A stretch of DNA of 64,000 nt. Origin: DASZOC01 sp035550975 (lineage in GTDB: Bacteria > Actinomycetota > CADDZG01 > WHSQ01). The position numbers and the translations under genes are program-made. The notes beneath the pieces are model-generated. The model made no database searches. It was not told where the DNA came from and worked only from the letters and a program-made list of their open reading frames with translations. Position 1 is the stretch's first letter, and every line of letters begins with the position of its first letter. The stretch spans positions 1 through 64,000 of the forward strand of contig DASZOC010000013.1 in the NCBI GenBank assembly GCA_035550975.1, read 5' to 3'. Shown here piece by piece: positions 42,297 to 51,174 of this stretch.

Positions 42297-45200
42297 ATGG
42301 GCGTTTACGACCCCGTCAAGGCAGAGCGCGACGCCTGCGGCATCGGCTTCCTCGCCGATGCCCGGGGGCGCCCGTCGCGCGCGATCGTCGACGGCACCCT
42401 CGAGGCCCTGATGCGGGTTCGCCACCGCGGCGCGATCGCCGCCGACGCGCTGACGGGCGACGGTGCGGGCGTTCTGCTGCCGCTGCCCCTGGCGCTCATC
42501 GGAGCACGCGACGGCGAGCGAGCGGGCCTCGCGATGTGTTTCCTCGATCCGTCCGAGCCGGGCGCAGGGCGGGACGTCGTGGCGACCGCGTGTGCGGCGG
42601 AGGGGTTGAGCCTGATTTCGTGGCGGAGTGTCCCGACCGACGAAGCGGCGCTCGGCGAGAAGGCGCGCGCAACGCGGCCGCTGATCGAGCAGGCGATCGT
42701 CGTGCGGCCCGAAGGCTCGGACGAGGAAGATGGCGAGCGCAGGGCGTTCCGCGCCCGCAGGCGCGCCGAGAACGCAGCGCGCGCCGCGGGAGTCAGCCTC
42801 TACATCGCGTCGTTCTCGTTCCGTACCGTCACCTACAAGGCGCTGTGCGCGGCCGACCAACTCGCGCGTTTCTACCCCGACCTCGCCGACGACCGCTATA
42901 CGGCGTGGTTCGGGATATTCCACCAGCGCTTCGCTACGAACACCACGCCCACATGGGCCAGAGCACAGCCGTTCCGCTTCCTGGCACACAACGGTGAGAT
43001 CAACACGGTCCGTGGGAACGTCGCGCTCCTGCGTGCGCGCGAGGGCCACCTGGCGTCCGCCGACCTTGCGCCGGAAGAACTCCTCAGGCCCGTGGTCGAC
43101 ACCCGCAGCTCCGATTCCGGGGTGCTGGACCAGGCGCTCGAGCTGTTGGCGCGCGGGGGCCGGGAGCTGACGCACGCTGCGGCGATGCTCGTGCCTCCGG
43201 CGTGGGAGGAGGTGCTCGATACCGACGAGGAGGTGCGTGACTTCTTCCATTTCCACGCGTGTCTCTCCGAGCCATGGGATGGGCCCGCAGGCCTCGTCTT
43301 CTCCGACGGGCTGCGTGTCGCGGCTGCACTGGATCGCAACGGCCTCCGCCCGCTGCGCGTTTCGATCTGCGAAGACGGCTTGATCGCGTGCGCGTCGGAG
43401 GCGGGGGCGGTGCCCACAAGGGGCCACGGCCGGGCACGCAGGCTGAAGATCGGTCCCGGCGAATCGTTCTGCGTCGACCCGGCGGAGGGCGGCCCCGTCG
43501 AAGACCGCGCTATCAAGCAGCGCCTGGCGCGTCGCCGCCCCTACGGCGACTGGCTCGCCGAGCACCTCGTGCACTCGTCCACGGGTGACCCCGCGACCGA
43601 TCCAGGCGAGCACCTGCTGGCGCGCCAGGTCGCGGCGGGCTACCAGAAGGAAGAGGTCACGGTGGTACTGCGACCGATGGCAACAGAAGGACACGAGCCG
43701 ACCTCGTCGATGGGCGACGACACCGCGCAGCCGCCGCTCGCGCAATACGCGAGGCCGGTCTTCTCGTTCCTGAAGCAGCGTTTCGCACAGGTCACGAATC
43801 CGCCTATCGACCATCTCCGCGAGCGCCACGTGATGTCCATCACGACGCGGATCGGTGCGCGGGGACCGCTGTTGGCGGAGCGACCGTCATCCGCCGCGCT
43901 GCGTGAGTACAGGTCTTTCCTGTTGTTCCCCTCCGCGGTCGCTGAGCTCGAGGCAGCAGGGGCGCTGGTGATCGACGCGACCTTCGACGTGCTCGAGGGG
44001 CCCGACGGGCTGGAAGCGGCCTGCCGCGCGCTCGAGGAGCAGGCAAGGCAGTCACGTCCGCGCCGCTCGGACGTCGTCATCGTCACCGACCGCAGGATCG
44101 GACCCGAACGCGCGGCGATCCCATCCGCCCTTGCCGCGGGGGCGCTTCACCATGGTTACCTGCGCGGCGGGCGACGCTCGCAGGTGAGCATCGTCGTCGA
44201 CTGCGACGACGCGCGCGAGACCCATCACGTCGCGTGCTTGCTGACGAACGGCGCGGACGCGGTGTGTCCGCGCCTCGCGCTCGGCGCGATAGCCGATCTC
44301 GCCTCCCGCGGACGACTCGGCGGCGAGGTTCCTAACGAAACGGCCCAGCAGAATTACTTCAGCGCGATCGAGGACGGTCTTCTGAAGGTCATGTCGAAGA
44401 TGGGCATATCCACTCTCGACTCCTACCGGGGAGCCCAGATCATCGAGGCGATGGGGATCGGGCGCGACGTGATCGACCTGTGCTTCCCCGGCGTGCAGTC
44501 GTTGCTCGGGGGTCTGTCGTTCGTCGAGCTCGGCGCGGACGTCCTGCTCCGTCACGCGCGCGGCTTCGAAGAGAACGCCGCCCTTGCCAACACCGGCTAC
44601 ATCAAGTTCAAGAAGGGCGGCGAGTACCACGCCTTCAACCCGGACGTGCTGGATGCGCTGCACGAAGCGGCCGGGCTCAACGAACCGACCGACGAGATGA
44701 AGGCGGCTCACGAGCTGCAGCGCGCCGCCAAGGGCGACGACGGCTCCTACCGACGCTTCGCGCGTTTGGTCAACGAGCGACCTCCGACCGAACCACGTGA
44801 CCTCCTGGACCTCGCCGGCGCCGGGAAGCCGTTGCCGCTCGAAGAGGTGGAAGACGCGGTCTCGATCGCGCGCCGGTTCTCGACCGGTGCGATGTCACAC
44901 GGCGCGCTTTCCGCGGAAGCCCACGAGACGCTGTCGATCGCGTTGAACAGGATCGGGGGGATGGCCAACACCGGCGAAGGTGGCGAGGCGCCGGAGCGCT
45001 ACCGGGACGAGCGGAACTCCGGGATAAAGCAGATCGCGTCCGGGCGCTTCGGGGTGACCCCCGAGTACCTAGGGTTCGCGAAAGAGCTCCAGATAAAGAT
45101 GGCGCAGGGGTCGAAGCCGGGCGAGGGCGGGCAGATCCCCGGGGTCAAAGTCACCGAGGAGATCGCACGGTTGCGTCACACGGTCCCGGGTGTCGCGTTG

Positions 45201-46724
45201 ATCTCGCCCCCGCCCCACCACGACATCTACTCCATCGAAGACCTCGCGCAGCTCATCTTCGACCTCAAACAGGCGAACGATAGGGCCGCGGTGTCGGTGA
45301 AGCTAGTGTCGTCGGAGGGGGTCGGGACGATCGCGGCCGGTGTCGTGAAGGGTCTAGCAGACATCGTTCACATCTCCGGCGGTGACGGAGGCACCGGGGC
45401 AAGCCCGCTGTCTTCGATCAAGAACGCGGGCATGCCGTGGGAGCTCGGTCTCGCGGAGGCGCAGGCGTCTCTCGTCGAGAACGGACTACGCGGCCGCGCT
45501 CGCCTGCGCGTCGACGGCGGGTTCAAGACCGGGCGCGACGTCGTCATCGCGGCGTTATTGGGTGCGGACGAGTTCTCGTTCGGCACGGCCGTCCTCGTAG
45601 CCGAGGGGTGCATCCTGGTACGTACCTGCCACCGCAACACGTGTCCGGTCGGGATCGCGAGTCAGGATCCGGCGCTGCGTGCGAAGTTCGCCGGGACGCC
45701 CGAGATGGTGGCTCGCTACCTGATGTTGGTGGCAGAGGAGGCGCGGTCGCTGCTCGCGTCGCTCGGTCTGCGCTCGATCGAAGACGCGGTCGGCCGCAGT
45801 GACCTGTTGCGGAAGAAGATCACCGGTGACGTGCGCGCTGACTCACTGGATGTCGAGGCGCTCAAGGTCGACCCGGGAACGAACGAGCGACGCTTCACCG
45901 GGTCGCTGGCGATCCAGAAGCCGCGTTCGGCGCTGGGCGACCGCTTGTATTCCGATGGGCTTCCCGCGCTGCGCGACGGAACCGAACTCGACCTGACGTA
46001 TCCGATCACCACGGCCGATCGCACCGTAGGAGCGCGCCTCGGCTGTGCGGTCGGATTCGAGCTCGGCCTCGCGCGTCCGCCGGGAAAGCTGCGAGCGCGG
46101 TTCGAAGGCGAGGCCGGACAGTCCTTCGGCGCGTTTCTATCGGAAGGTATCGAACTGACGCTGCTCGGCGAGGCGAACGACTACGTGTGCAAGGGCATGG
46201 GCGGGGGGCGCGTCGCTATCTCTCCCCCGGCCAACGATGCCGGCGATCCCTATCTGGTGGGGAACACGACCCTGTACGGCGCCACCGGCGGGCAGCTCTA
46301 CATCGCAGGACGGGCGGGCGAGCGTTTCGCGGTGCGCAACTCCGGGGCCGTCGCGGTGGTCGAGGGAACCGGCGACCACACGTGCGAGTACATGACCGCG
46401 GGCGCGGTCGTCGTCCTGGGACCGACCGGGCGGAACTTCGGCGCCGGGATGAGCGGCGGCGAAGGGTACGTCTACGACCCCGACTCGGAGCTGGACGCGA
46501 ATCTCAACCCCCAGCTGGTCGGGCGCTACGTACCGACGGAGGGGCAACTGGAGTCGCTGCGCCGCATCATCGCGCGCCACGTCGATGCAACCGCGTCGAC
46601 TACAGGACGAGCCATCCTCGATGGGTGGGCGGATCGCGCGGCGCATTTCACGAGGGTTGCGCCCGTGGCCGAGGTCGCGCGTCTCGAAGCCCTGTTCGAG
46701 GGGACCGCGGTCTCTTCGGTCTAG
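42297..46724 (+). CDS. gltB: Glutamate synthase large subunit (ferredoxin/NADPH-GOGAT alpha)
   Basis: 1475 residues. Class II amidotransferase domain starts at Cys14 (DACGIGFLAD), implying removal of a 13-residue propeptide. A central domain, the FMN/synthase domain and the 3Fe-4S cysteines C1105, C1111 and C1116 (CILVRTCHRNTCPVG) follow; the C-terminal beta-helix GXGXG domain has GMGGGRVAI and GATGGQLYIAGRAGERF. It transfers the amide of glutamine to 2-oxoglutarate. No gltD small subunit is next to it. ATG preceded by GGAAAGGA. The stop overlaps the UDGb stop by four bases. Confidence 0.97.
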   Translation: MGVYDPVKAERDACGIGFLADARGRPSRAIVDGTLEALMRVRHRGAIAADALTGDGAGVLLPLPLALIGARDGERAGLAMCFLDPSEPGAGRDVVATACAAEGLSLISWRSVPTDEAALGEKARATRPLIEQAIVVRPEGSDEEDGERRAFRARRRAENAARAAGVSLYIASFSFRTVTYKALCAADQLARFYPDLADDRYTAWFGIFHQRFATNTTPTWARAQPFRFLAHNGEINTVRGNVALLRAREGHLASADLAPEELLRPVVDTRSSDSGVLDQALELLARGGRELTHAAAMLVPPAWEEVLDTDEEVRDFFHFHACLSEPWDGPAGLVFSDGLRVAAALDRNGLRPLRVSICEDGLIACASEAGAVPTRGHGRARRLKIGPGESFCVDPAEGGPVEDRAIKQRLARRRPYGDWLAEHLVHSSTGDPATDPGEHLLARQVAAGYQKEEVTVVLRPMATEGHEPTSSMGDDTAQPPLAQYARPVFSFLKQRFAQVTNPPIDHLRERHVMSITTRIGARGPLLAERPSSAALREYRSFLLFPSAVAELEAAGALVIDATFDVLEGPDGLEAACRALEEQARQSRPRRSDVVIVTDRRIGPERAAIPSALAAGALHHGYLRGGRRSQVSIVVDCDDARETHHVACLLTNGADAVCPRLALGAIADLASRGRLGGEVPNETAQQNYFSAIEDGLLKVMSKMGISTLDSYRGAQIIEAMGIGRDVIDLCFPGVQSLLGGLSFVELGADVLLRHARGFEENAALANTGYIKFKKGGEYHAFNPDVLDALHEAAGLNEPTDEMKAAHELQRAAKGDDGSYRRFARLVNERPPTEPRDLLDLAGAGKPLPLEEVEDAVSIARRFSTGAMSHGALSAEAHETLSIALNRIGGMANTGEGGEAPERYRDERNSGIKQIASGRFGVTPEYLGFAKELQIKMAQGSKPGEGGQIPGVKVTEEIARLRHTVPGVALISPPPHHDIYSIEDLAQLIFDLKQANDRAAVSVKLVSSEGVGTIAAGVVKGLADIVHISGGDGGTGASPLSSIKNAGMPWELGLAEAQASLVENGLRGRARLRVDGGFKTGRDVVIAALLGADEFSFGTAVLVAEGCILVRTCHRNTCPVGIASQDPALRAKFAGTPEMVARYLMLVAEEARSLLASLGLRSIEDAVGRSDLLRKKITGDVRADSLDVEALKVDPGTNERRFTGSLAIQKPRSALGDRLYSDGLPALRDGTELDLTYPITTADRTVGARLGCAVGFELGLARPPGKLRARFEGEAGQSFGAFLSEGIELTLLGEANDYVCKGMGGGRVAISPPANDAGDPYLVGNTTLYGATGGQLYIAGRAGERFAVRNSGAVAVVEGTGDHTCEYMTAGAVVVLGPTGRNFGAGMSGGEGYVYDPDSELDANLNPQLVGRYVPTEGQLESLRRIIARHVDATASTTGRAILDGWADRAAHFTRVAPVAEVARLEALFEGTAVSSV

Positions 46725-47419
46725 CTCGTTAGCTCCCGTGCGCGGCTGAAGACCGCATCGAGCATGGGTTCGGTGAGTCTGCCGGTGAAAGTGTTCTGCT
46801 GGCTCGGGTGGAAGCTTCCGAGCAACACGTAGTCGGCCACCGCTGTCTCCGCGAGGTGCCCGAAGCGCGGCTTCGGCCGCGGTGTCGGCACGTTCATAGC
46901 TGCGAGAGCTCGCAACGCTCCGTCCCACGCGAAGCTGCCGAGGGCGACCAGGACGCGGGCGTCCCGTAGGAGCTGCATCTCACGAACGAGATAAGGAAGA
47001 CACCGGTCGCGCTCGTCCACGGAGGGCTTGTTCGCCGGCGGTGCGCACTTGACGACGGCGGAGATGTAGGCGCCGTAGAGCGTCAGGCCGTCTTCGGCGT
47101 GTGTCGACGTCGGCTGGTTCGCCCACTCGGTCCGGTAGAGCGACGAGAAGAGCCAGTCGCCGGAGCGATCGCCGGTGAAGACGCGGCCGGTCCGGTTGCC
47201 CCCATGGGCTGCGGGAGCCAGCCCTACGACCAGCATGCGGGCGGCGGGATCGCCGAAGCCGGGCACGGGACGGCCCCAGTACGTCTCCGCGGCGAAGGCG
47301 GCGCGTCTCTCGGTCGCGACCCGCTCCCGCCACTCCACCAGACGAGGGCACGCGCGGCAGCCGGTGATGAACCCATTCAGAGACACCAGATCCGCCGGGC
47401 CTTCTACGCCACCTTCCAC
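46721..47419 (-). CDS. Family 5 uracil-DNA glycosylase (UDGb)
   Basis: 232 residues. 4Fe-4S ligands appear as CRAC near the N-terminus plus cysteines in VVKCAPP and DRCLPYL. Motif 1 is GLAPAAHGGNRTGRVFTGD, the UDGb form that lacks a polar catalytic residue, and motif 2 is GSFHPSQQNTFTGRL. UDGb removes uracil, hypoxanthine and related lesions. It is the second UDG in this window, after UdgX. Monocistronic, between gltB and a secreted protease. Confidence 0.94.
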   Translation of the reverse strand: MEGGVEGPADLVSLNGFITGCRACPRLVEWRERVATERRAAFAAETYWGRPVPGFGDPAARMLVVGLAPAAHGGNRTGRVFTGDRSGDWLFSSLYRTEWANQPTSTHAEDGLTLYGAYISAVVKCAPPANKPSVDERDRCLPYLVREMQLLRDARVLVALGSFAWDGALRALAAMNVPTPRPKPRFGHLAETAVADYVLLGSFHPSQQNTFTGRLTEPMLDAVFSRARELTS

Positions 47420-47520
47420 CGGCGTAGTATGGGGCGAGAAAAGCGGGCGAGCAGGCAGGAATCGGGCACTCTCCGCAGAAAGTCAACAACACACCGTAGT
47501 TATCGAGACCTGGAGGGGAC

Positions 47521-48393
47521 ATGCACCACAAGGGCATCGTAGGGATCACGCTCGCGACCAGCGTCTTGCTGGCATCACTCCTGACCTCCACCGGGTCTGC
47601 CTCGGTGACGACGCTCCTGCCCTCGCTCACGCCCGCGCTGCTCCTGGACATCGCGCAGGTCGACGCACCTCCTGCCGGCGTAGGGCTGCAGGTGCACGCG
47701 GACTTCCCGAAGCGCTCTCCCTTGCTCCTCGACGGCCTCACGATCCACTCCTTCACCGCCGACCTGACGCCCCAAGGCGGCGTCATCGTGCGCAACGCCG
47801 TCACCAGTGACAACACCGGGCCCGACGGCGTCGGCGAGTGCGACGACCCCACGTTCGTGCCTACCGGCGTGAAGTGGGCAGCCGGGACGATGCCGATCGG
47901 CTGGAAGCTGAACCTCGGTTCGACGCCGCAAGAGCTCGACCGGCCGAGGACCACTCTCACCATGCGAAGCGCTCACCGCATCTGGCCTCGCGCAGAATCA
48001 CGTTGCAACGGTGCCGACAAGATCAGCTTCTCCTACGACTACCTCGGCCGCACGGAGAGGGAGGCGAAGTACGACAAGCACAACGTCGTCGACTTCGGCA
48101 AGCTCGGACAAGGCGCGTTGGCCGTCAACTACACGTGGTACGTGGGCCGCGAGATCGTCGAGGTCGACCTTCGCCTGAACAAGGGCGACTACAAGTGGAC
48201 GAACATCGGTGAGCGCTACCGCTACGACGTAAGGAACGTGGTCGCCCACGAACTGGGTCACCAATTCGGCCTGGACGACCTCGGCAACCCGCACGCGGGC
48301 CTCACGATGTATGCCGTGATCGGCAAGGGTGAGATCAACAAGGCCAGCCTCGGACGCGGCGACCTGAAGGGCGCCTCGGCGCTCTCTCCTTAG
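47521..48393 (+). CDS. Secreted matrixin/snapalysin-like zinc metalloprotease
   Basis: 290 residues with a Sec signal (about 1-28, ending TGSAS). The zinc site is H243-E-L-G-H247-Q-F-G-L-D-D253, i.e. HExxHxxGxxD with Asp as third ligand, as in snapalysin-type metzincins; Met263 in LTMYAV fits the Met-turn. The upstream half (about 30-215) is beta-rich and cysteine-poor (C107, C162), perhaps propeptide plus catalytic N-subdomain. ATG preceded by GGAGGGG. The stop overlaps the R2-like gene's stop by four bases. Confidence 0.85.
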   Translation: MHHKGIVGITLATSVLLASLLTSTGSASVTTLLPSLTPALLLDIAQVDAPPAGVGLQVHADFPKRSPLLLDGLTIHSFTADLTPQGGVIVRNAVTSDNTGPDGVGECDDPTFVPTGVKWAAGTMPIGWKLNLGSTPQELDRPRTTLTMRSAHRIWPRAESRCNGADKISFSYDYLGRTEREAKYDKHNVVDFGKLGQGALAVNYTWYVGREIVEVDLRLNKGDYKWTNIGERYRYDVRNVVAHELGHQFGLDDLGNPHAGLTMYAVIGKGEINKASLGRGDLKGASALSP

Positions 48394-49310
48394 TCCGTCG
48401 GCTCCACCCGGACCCCTACGAGGTCCAAACGCGTCTTCAACGCGGCGAGCGCGAACGTTTCGAGATCGGCGCGTCCGTCGGTGAACGAGCCGTATCCGTC
48501 GCTGCCTTCGGGCTCGAGTGCGCTCAGCGTGACCGGGACGACCCGCCGGACGACGGTGGCGATCATCGGGTCGAACCGCACGTCGTCTTCGACCATGTCG
48601 GACAGGAACTTCAAGCCGAAAGCGACGTGGCGCGCCTCGTCGCGCGCGATCGCCGTCAAGCCCTGACGCAGACCGACCAACAGGGAGTTCTCGGCCGCGT
48701 ACGCGAGCAGGAAGCGCTGGGAGGTGAGCCCGAGCATCCCTTGGATCATCAGGTGGCACAGCACGACGCCGTCCACCAGCGCGTCCCGATCGTCCGGCTC
48801 GGCTCTGATCCGTTCGGCCACCTCCGGCAACATCTCTAGAACCAAGGTCGACGCACCACGGTTCAGCCGCCGCTTCTGACCCTCGAGCCGCGCTGTCATG
48901 TCGCCGTCTACGTCCTCGACGACACCCGCGTAGAAGCGGTCGAAGAACACCATGTGACGCGCCTGGTCCACCAGCTGAGTCGTCAGGAAGACCTGTTGCT
49001 CTTCACTCGGCGCGGCATCGACGAACGGGACGAGCGCGCTCGCCAGCTGGTCCTTCGCGACAGACAACGACGACAGCGCCGACACTAACGACCGTTTTAG
49101 CTCCGGCGAGAGCCGTTCGACCCACTCCGTCCGGTCGTCGCTGAAGTCGATAGAGCCCGCTTCCCACTGCTGGCACTCCCACCGGTAGTAGAGGTCCCGG
49201 TAGTCCCGCACGGGATGATCGATGACCGCCAGGACGTCATCGATAGCGATGTCTCCCAGCTGCTTCAGCTCCGCGTACTCGGCAGCCGCGATTCCGTCGA
49301 CGCGCATCAC
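48390..49310 (-). CDS. R2lox-like ferritin-superfamily protein with altered metal site
   Basis: 306 residues with the helical pattern of ribonucleotide-reductase R2-like proteins, closest by eye to R2lox (ligand-binding oxidase): RWECQQWEAGSIDFS at 43-57, VDQARHMVFF at 114-123, HLMIQGMLGLT at 186-196, IARDEARHVAFG at 221-232. The usual six ligands (four carboxylates, two His) are only half kept: H119, E225 and H228 remain, but K86, Q116 and Q190 stand where Glu is expected. The Tyr and Val that cross-link in R2lox are C185 and L89. Start could also be ATG 49307. Overlaps the upstream ABC ATPase gene. No reductase large subunit is nearby; function unknown. Confidence 0.75.
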   Translation of the reverse strand: MMRVDGIAAAEYAELKQLGDIAIDDVLAVIDHPVRDYRDLYYRWECQQWEAGSIDFSDDRTEWVERLSPELKRSLVSALSSLSVAKDQLASALVPFVDAAPSEEQQVFLTTQLVDQARHMVFFDRFYAGVVEDVDGDMTARLEGQKRRLNRGASTLVLEMLPEVAERIRAEPDDRDALVDGVVLCHLMIQGMLGLTSQRFLLAYAAENSLLVGLRQGLTAIARDEARHVAFGLKFLSDMVEDDVRFDPMIATVVRRVVPVTLSALEPEGSDGYGSFTDGRADLETFALAALKTRLDLVGVRVEPTD

Positions 49311-50047
49311 AGGACGTGCTCGAGGAACGACTTCGTCCGTTCCTGCTCGGGATTCTCGAAGACCTCTCTGGGAACGCCGTCTTCGACGATGCGACCGTCG
49401 TCCATCACGAGAAGCCGCGACCCCACCTCGCGCGCGAAGCCCATCTCGTGGGTTACGACGACCATCGTCATGCCTTCGTCGGCGAGGTGTTTCATCGTGT
49501 CCAGGACCTCTTTCACCAGCTCGGGATCGAGAGCCGAAGTCACCTCGTCGAACAGCATCAGCTTCGGGCGCATCGCCAGAGCGCGCGCGATCGCCACCCG
49601 TTGTTGCTGCCCGCCAGACAGCTGCCCCGGATACGCATCGTCTTTGTGCTCCAACCCCACGTGCTTCAGCTCTTGTTGCGCGCGTTCGACGGATTCGGCC
49701 TCGGACAACTTCAACACCTTGCGGAGTGCCAGTGTGATGTTGCCGAGGACCGTCTTGTGCGGGAACAGGTTGAACTGCTGGAACACGATGCCGATCTCGG
49801 TGCGGACCCGGTTCACGTCGGCGCGAATGTCGGTGATCTCCACGCCGTCGAAGATCACGCGTCCTTCGGTCGGCTCCTCCAGCAGGTTGATCGTCCTCAG
49901 CAGGGTCGACTTGCCCGAGCCTGACGGGCCGATCAGCACGACTACCCCGCCCGCATCGATATCGAGGTCTATGCCCTTGAGCACGTGCAGCTCGCCGAAA
50001 CGCTTGTGGATGTTCTCGAGACAGACGAGCGACCGTTGCTCCGTCAC
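49307..50047 (-). CDS. Polar amino-acid ABC transporter ATPase (GlnQ/HisP-like)
   Basis: 246 residues: Walker A GPSGSGKSTL, Q-loop FQQFNLFPH, signature LSGGQQQRVA, Walker B LMLFDEVTSALDPEL, switch His in VVTHEMGFA. These fit the PAAT family that imports glutamine, glutamate, histidine and similar. It overlaps the permease gene upstream and the R2-like gene downstream (TGATG). Confidence 0.95.
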   Translation of the reverse strand: MTEQRSLVCLENIHKRFGELHVLKGIDLDIDAGGVVVLIGPSGSGKSTLLRTINLLEEPTEGRVIFDGVEITDIRADVNRVRTEIGIVFQQFNLFPHKTVLGNITLALRKVLKLSEAESVERAQQELKHVGLEHKDDAYPGQLSGGQQQRVAIARALAMRPKLMLFDEVTSALDPELVKEVLDTMKHLADEGMTMVVVTHEMGFAREVGSRLLVMDDGRIVEDGVPREVFENPEQERTKSFLEHVL

Positions 50048-51102
50048 GCGGCCACTCCGACCAGGCCGCTCCGCAATCGGTTCTCCAGGTACGTCACCAG
50101 CCTGATCATCGGCAAGGTCACGACCAGATACAGCGCTGCTGCGGCCATGAACGGCGTCGAGTTGAACGTCTCCGCGAACGCGTCACGACCGACCGCCAGC
50201 AGCTCGCGCTGCTGGAACGTCAAGCCGATGACGAATACGAGCGACGTGTCCTTGATCAGGATGACGAACTCGTTCGTAAGCGGCGGGATGACGCGGCGGA
50301 TCGCTTGCGGCAGGACGACGTAGCGCATCGCCTTGCCGTACGACATCCCCAGCGAGCGGGCCGCCTCCATCTGACCTCGCTCGAGGGACTGGATCCCCGC
50401 ACGGAAGACCTCTGCCGTATATGCCCCGGCATTGAGCCCGAGGATGACGATCACGACGATGGAACCCGTGATGTCCAGACCCAGTCCGAGGACGATCCCG
50501 AAGTACCCGACCATGATCTGCACGAGCAAAGGCGTGCCTCGGAAGAGGTTGATGTAGGCGCGGGCGGGCGCACGCACGACCCTGCGGCTCGACAGGATCA
50601 ACAGGGAGAAGATCAACCCCAGGACGATCCCGACCGCCTCGCCCCCCGCGGCGAGGATCACCGTGTTCTTCGCACCGGTGACGAACTGGTTGCGGAACTC
50701 CGACAGGACCTCGAAGCTGAAGAACTGGCGGACGAAGATCGGGAACTTCTCGCCGGTGCGGAACACGAGGAATGCGAGCGAGAACAGGATCGCCTGGACG
50801 CCGAGCGCGGCGCCCGAGATCGTCGCCTCACGAGCGGCCTTCGTCGGCGCCCTCTTGTAGAGCACGAACCCGGACAGCGCGGCCGCGCCCAGCGCGATCG
50901 AGGTCCACAGGATCGCGCCCTGCGTCTGGCTGACCGCGGTCTCGACCAGCTCCGTCGACGGCGTCAGCCCCTCCGACCACAGGAACGCCAGCGTCCCGAC
51001 GAGCCCGATAGCGAGCGCCACCGCGCCGAGAGCGGCGATGCCGAGCGACAGCGCGGTCTGCTCGGCGAACCACTTGTTCAGGCGGTCCGTCCTGCTCCGC
51101 AC
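50044..51102 (-). CDS. Polar amino-acid ABC transporter permease (HisM/GlnP-like)
   Basis: 352 residues. The C-terminal half (about 135-340) is a standard HisM/GlnP permease with LFRGTPLLVQI and the EAA loop MEAARSLGMSYGKAMRYVVLPQ. The N-terminal about 120 residues add two or three helices and are longer than usual, so the protein may have about eight helices in total. Overlaps the ATPase gene; 72 bases downstream of the binding protein gene, with a hairpin between. Confidence 0.93.
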   Translation of the reverse strand: MRSRTDRLNKWFAEQTALSLGIAALGAVALAIGLVGTLAFLWSEGLTPSTELVETAVSQTQGAILWTSIALGAAALSGFVLYKRAPTKAAREATISGAALGVQAILFSLAFLVFRTGEKFPIFVRQFFSFEVLSEFRNQFVTGAKNTVILAAGGEAVGIVLGLIFSLLILSSRRVVRAPARAYINLFRGTPLLVQIMVGYFGIVLGLGLDITGSIVVIVILGLNAGAYTAEVFRAGIQSLERGQMEAARSLGMSYGKAMRYVVLPQAIRRVIPPLTNEFVILIKDTSLVFVIGLTFQQRELLAVGRDAFAETFNSTPFMAAAALYLVVTLPMIRLVTYLENRLRSGLVGVAA

Positions 51103-51122
51103 GGCTCTCCCCTCTAGAACGT

Positions 51123-51150
51123 CACAGGCCCGCCGGGTGGCAGGCCTGTG
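51123..51150 (-). terminator. Hairpin between the binding-protein and permease genes
   Basis: CACAGGCC and GGCCTGTG form an 8-bp stem around a 12-base loop. There is no U-run. It lies in the 72-base gap after the binding-protein gene, where such hairpins often protect the mRNA so the binding protein is made in excess. Confidence 0.5.
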
Positions 51151-51174
51151 GATCGATCGACGTGGTGCCGGACG

